Below, piece after piece: positions 9,581 to 11,952 of a stretch of DNA of 11,952 bases; position 1 is the stretch's first letter; each line of letters opens with the position of its first letter. The notes beneath the pieces were generated by a model. It had not been told where the DNA came from. It saw only the letters and a list, made by a program, of their open reading frames with translations, and searched no databases. A program made the position numbers and the translations under genes. This DNA comes from Pseudomonadota bacterium. Its GTDB lineage: Bacteria > Pseudomonadota > Gammaproteobacteria > Xanthomonadales > Xanthomonadaceae. The stretch lies in assembly GCA_023394655.1 (NCBI GenBank), contig JAEXAG010000118.1, positions 1 to 11,952 on the forward strand, written 5' to 3'.

Positions 9581-10957
9581 TTATTCGGTGAGTTTGCGGA
9601 GCAGTTTTTCCCAATCATCGTGGAACTTCGCATCGGTTTCGATCAGGCTTCGCGCCTTGCGGCACCCGTTCAACACCGTGCTGTGGTCGCGACCGCCGAA
9701 CGCATCCCCGATTTCCGGAAGGCTGTGTTCGGTCAGCTCCCGGGCCAGCAGCATCGCCATGTGCCGCGGGCGCGTCACCGAATTGGTGCGGCGTTTCGAC
9801 AGCAGATCACGCAGTTGCAGGCCGTAGTAGTCTGCCACGGTCTTCTGGATGTTGGGGATCGACACCAGCGCCTGCTGCGAGCGGAACAGGTCGCGCAGGG
9901 TGTCGAAGGCGAATTCCGGGGTGATCGGCTGGCCCATCAGGTTGGCGCGCGCCACCAGCGAGTTGAGCGCGCCTTCGAGGTCGCGCACGTTGGAGTGCAT
10001 GCGCTTGGCGATCATCATCGCGACTTCCTCGGGCACCTCGGCGCCGCGCTCTCGGGCTTTCGCCATGACGATCAACGCCCGGGTCTCGAAATCGGGCGGA
10101 TCGATCGCCACCGACAGGCCCCAGGCCAGCCGGGACTTCAACCGCGGCTCCAGGCCCTCGACTTCGCGCGGATAGCGGTCGCAGGTCATCACGATCTGCT
10201 GGCGGCCATCGAACAGCATGTTGAAGACGTGGAAGAACTCTTCCTGGGTGCGGTCCTTGCCGGCGAAGAACTGGATGTCGTCGATCAGCAGCGCATCCAC
10301 CTTCTGGAAGCGCAGCTTGAACTTGTCCACCGCGCGCCGGTCCGGGTCCTGCAGGGCGCGCATGAACTCGTTGTAGAACTCGTTGGAACGCAGGTAGAGC
10401 ACCTGCGCGGCGGGATTGCGGCGACGGATCTCGTTGCCGGCGGCAAACATCAGGTGGGTCTTGCCGAGCCCGGTGCCGCCGTAGAGCAGCAGCGGGTTGT
10501 GCAGGCGATCGCCGGGCTTCTGCGCGGCCTGCCAGGCGGCGGCGCGGGCCATCTGGTTGCTGCGGCCTTCGACGAAATTCTCGAAGTGGTAGTAGTTGTC
10601 GAGGTTGCCCTGGAACGGTTCCGCGGCGGCGGGGGCGAGCGCGGCGGCCGCGGGAGCGGCGGGCATCGGTGGCGGTTTCGGGGCGGCGGGCAGGGCGCCG
10701 ATCTGCAGTTCCACCCCCGAAAGCCCGCCGAAATGCCGCGCCAGTTCGCGGATCCGGCCGAGGTGGCGGTCGCGGACTTCCTCGAGGATGAAGGTGTTGG
10801 GGGCGAACAGGTGCAGGGTGTCGCCCTGGGCCCGTGCCTGCAGCGTCTTCAGCCCGCCGTGCAGTTCTTCCAGCGGCAGCTCGATCGCCAGGCGCTCCAT
10901 GCACTGGGCCCAGACATCGGGGCCGGTGGAAGCGGGGGCATGGGGACTCAGGCTCAT
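9581..10957 (-). CDS. dnaA: Chromosomal replication initiator DnaA
   Basis: An AAA+ ATPase that binds DnaA boxes, melts oriC and recruits the helicase. The 458-residue protein has domain I at about 13-88 and an Ala/Pro-rich linker (domain II, 89-114). The AAA+ domain has Walker A GGTGLGKT (160-167) and Walker B LLIDDIQF (223-230, Asp226-Asp227). DNA-binding domain IV at about 364-458 has the DnaA signature around [20 protein letters not shown] (414-433). The helicase-contact positions matching E. coli Glu21 and Phe46 are kept (Glu31, Phe56). However, the usually conserved Trp of the WLKPLQ motif is replaced: the sequence reads HGGLKTLQ. Domain IV has DHST where E. coli has DHTT. The ATG at 10957 has only a weak GGA upstream. 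rpmH diverges from it, and the oriC gap follows. Confidence 0.99.
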   Translation of the reverse strand: MSLSPHAPASTGPDVWAQCMERLAIELPLEELHGGLKTLQARAQGDTLHLFAPNTFILEEVRDRHLGRIRELARHFGGLSGVELQIGALPAAPKPPPMPAAPAAAALAPAAAEPFQGNLDNYYHFENFVEGRSNQMARAAAWQAAQKPGDRLHNPLLLYGGTGLGKTHLMFAAGNEIRRRNPAAQVLYLRSNEFYNEFMRALQDPDRRAVDKFKLRFQKVDALLIDDIQFFAGKDRTQEEFFHVFNMLFDGRQQIVMTCDRYPREVEGLEPRLKSRLAWGLSVAIDPPDFETRALIVMAKARERGAEVPEEVAMMIAKRMHSNVRDLEGALNSLVARANLMGQPITPEFAFDTLRDLFRSQQALVSIPNIQKTVADYYGLQLRDLLSKRRTNSVTRPRHMAMLLARELTEHSLPEIGDAFGGRDHSTVLNGCRKARSLIETDAKFHDDWEKLLRKLTE

Positions 10958-11142
10958 CGACGGCGGTTTCCGGGAATGACGCGGCCCGCCAGCCGGGGCT
11001 GGAAGGGACGCAGGGCGGGAATCTCCCAGATTACCACCGTGCGGCAGGCCCGGTGGCTGCCGCCCGAACCGGGGTCTTGACCGGGGACATCCGGACAGGC
11101 TAAAGTTCCGGGTTCAGTTTTTCACATCTATATGGCATCGAC
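10958..11142. promoter_or_regulatory. Divergent dnaA / rpmH control region
   Basis: This 185-base gap holds promoters in both directions. The rpmH promoter is listed separately. On the dnaA side I see two inverted repeats: CCAGCC/GGCTGG at 10989-11002, and CCACCG (11034-11039) with CGGTGG (11051-11056). No clear dnaA promoter is visible. One weak DnaA-box-like TTTTTCACA lies at about 11119-11127. It lacks the good DnaA boxes of the dnaA-dnaN gap. Confidence 0.5.
11077..11106 (+). promoter_or_regulatory. Candidate rpmH promoter
   Basis: TTGACC (-35, 5 of 6 consensus) at 11077-11082, an 18-base spacer and TAAAGT (-10, 4 of 6) at 11101-11106. Transcription would start near 11113, leaving a leader of about 30 bases. 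Confidence 0.6.
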
Positions 11143-11283
11143 ATGGCCACCAAGCGTACCTTCCAGCCCAGCAACATCAAGCGCAAGCGCGACCACGGCT
11201 TCCGTGCCCGCATGAAGACGGCCGACGGCCGCAAGATCCTGGCCCGTCGCCGCGCCAAGGGCCGCAAGGTCCTGTCCGCCTGA
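11143..11283 (+). CDS. rpmH: 50S ribosomal protein L34
   Basis: A 46-residue, strongly basic ribosomal protein of the large subunit. It begins [20 protein letters not shown] and contains [20 protein letters not shown], the near-universal L34 signature, ending KVLSA. The length is typical. No good Shine-Dalgarno sequence is visible before the ATG. It is the first gene of the rightward rpmH-rnpA-yidC group and diverges from dnaA, a very conserved arrangement. A short GCCGGCC-C-GGCCGGC palindrome at 11293-11307 lies just after the stop and may form a hairpin between rpmH and rnpA. Confidence 0.98.
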   Translation: MATKRTFQPSNIKRKRDHGFRARMKTADGRKILARRRAKGRKVLSA

Positions 11284-11350
11284 TCCCGTGTCGCCGGCCC
11301 GGCCGGCGGCAAGGTCGGTGGATGCGCGCCAGCCGCGCGCCGTCCCAGCG

Positions 11351-11797
11351 ATGAGTGATCCCGCACCCGCCCGTTTCCCGAAAACGGCGCGGGTGCGTTT
11401 GCCTGCGCAGTATGCCCGGGTCTTCAAGTCCGCCCGCCGCCAGCACCATGCGGCGATGGTCCTGCATCGGCTCGAGGGCGGCGATGGCGCCCGGCTCGGC
11501 ATGGCCGTTTCACGCAAGGTGGATCCGCGAGCGGTCGGCCGCAATCGCATCAAGCGCGTGCTGCGGGACACCTTCCGCCGGCATCGGCCGGCGATGCGTC
11601 CCGGCGACCTCGTCGTGGTGCTGCGTCCCGCGGCGGCCGCACTGGACAATGCCGGGCTTTCGGCGCTGTTCCTCGAGCTGATGCGCCGCGCCGGCGCGTT
11701 GCCCGCCACCGGCCCGACCGGCACAATGCAGGCCGCCTCCACCCATCCGTCCCCTTTGGCCGTCCCGCCACGGCCTGAATCGAGCACGCCCGAATGA
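11351..11797 (+). CDS. rnpA: Ribonuclease P protein component
   Basis: The protein subunit that, with the RNase P RNA, removes 5' leaders from tRNA precursors. From the ATG at 11351 it is 148 residues. The beginning [17 protein letters not shown] (9-25) is the usual N-terminal core. The RNA-binding signature [13 protein letters not shown] is at 64-76, followed by [13 protein letters not shown] (83-95). After about residue 118 there is a low-complexity Pro/Ser/Thr/Ala tail of about 30 residues, longer than in E. coli RnpA (119 residues). An in-frame GTG at 11288 would add 21 residues that do not resemble RnpA, so the ATG is preferred although its ribosome-binding site is weak. The stop overlaps the yidC start as ATGA, suggesting translational coupling. 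Confidence 0.93.
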   Translation: MSDPAPARFPKTARVRLPAQYARVFKSARRQHHAAMVLHRLEGGDGARLGMAVSRKVDPRAVGRNRIKRVLRDTFRRHRPAMRPGDLVVVLRPAAAALDNAGLSALFLELMRRAGALPATGPTGTMQAASTHPSPLAVPPRPESSTPE

Positions 11798-11952
11798 ACC
11801 AGTCCCGCCTTTTCCTGATCGTCGCCTGGTTGATGGTGGCCATGCTCCTGTGGATGGAGTGGGGCAAGGAACAGCAGGCCGCGCGTGCCCCCGCGCCGCA
11901 GCCCACGGCGGTGCAGGCGATGCCGGAAATGGTGCCGGGCCAGGCGCCGGCG
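11794..11952 (+). CDS. yidC: Membrane protein insertase YidC (partial, N-terminus)
   Basis: The Oxa1/YidC-family insertase that places proteins in the inner membrane alone or with Sec. Only the first 53 residues are visible. [20 protein letters not shown] is the first membrane segment, followed by MEWGKEQ, which is typical of proteobacterial YidC, and then the start of the Pro/Ala-rich periplasmic region. The ATG overlaps the rnpA stop by four bases (ATGA). There is no space for yidD, which lies between rnpA and yidC in many bacteria. The catalytic part is beyond the right edge. Confidence 0.93.
   Translation, partial: MNQSRLFLIVAWLMVAMLLWMEWGKEQQAARAPAPQPTAVQAMPEMVPGQAPA

Noticed and set aside
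10328..10338. TTGTCCACC inside dnaA as an extra DnaA box
   Set aside because: A single near-match within coding sequence, isolated from the other boxes and the AT-rich stretch.
11132..11212. Short overlapping ORF (ATG at 11132) in another frame over the rpmH start
   Set aside because: 26 codons with no recognisable product or ribosome-binding site; likely chance, although it could affect rpmH initiation.
11288..11350. rnpA start at GTG 11288
   Set aside because: The added 21 residues are unlike RnpA, and the ATG at 11351 precedes the conserved core directly.

Overview
This is an origin-of-replication neighbourhood from a high-GC gammaproteobacterium, most likely a member of the Xanthomonadaceae/Lysobacteraceae (Xanthomonas, Lysobacter, Luteimonas and relatives). 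The evidence is the order dnaA-dnaN-recF-gyrB followed by a short set of envelope genes and tonB-exbB, with rpmH-rnpA-yidC diverging from dnaA. To my knowledge this order is typical of that family. The protein sequences (GyrB of about 816 residues, DnaN of 365, RecF of 359) fit as well. Genus cannot be fixed by eye.

Layout. Everything from 1 to about 10957 is on the minus strand and reads right to left: dnaA (9581-10957), the probable oriC gap (9337-9580), dnaN, recF, gyrB, a CPBP-family membrane protease, an M48 zinc metalloprotease with a lipoprotein signal, a secreted TPR protein, tonB, and the first 220 codons of exbB, which runs off the left edge. From 11143 the plus strand carries rpmH (too short for simple ORF callers), rnpA and the first 53 codons of yidC.

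How the parts work together. The right half is the replication-start module: DnaA melts the origin, DnaN is the sliding clamp, RecF helps repair stalled forks and GyrB relieves supercoiling. rpmH, rnpA and yidC serve translation, RNA maturation and membrane insertion. The left half is envelope biology: TonB and ExbB energise outer-membrane transporters. The lipoprotein protease, TPR protein and CPBP protease plausibly act in envelope maintenance, but their exact roles cannot be read from sequence.

The most interesting non-coding signal is a set of three 16-bp parS-type ParB-binding palindromes at 7103-7118, 7724-7739 and 8209-8224. Two lie inside the recF reading frame, where each forces the peptide FHVE. 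The third sits two bases from the dnaN terminator. Other points worth a look are a pure 12-unit CCG repeat giving 12 consecutive prolines in TonB, a DnaA domain I lacking the usually conserved Trp of its WLKPLQ-type motif, a compact oriC with two convergent DnaA boxes, and adjacent M48 and TPR genes that resemble the two halves of BepA. I see no mobile element, CRISPR array, tRNA or rRNA, and no clear case for an entirely new system. No gene-free stretch exceeds 300 bases.
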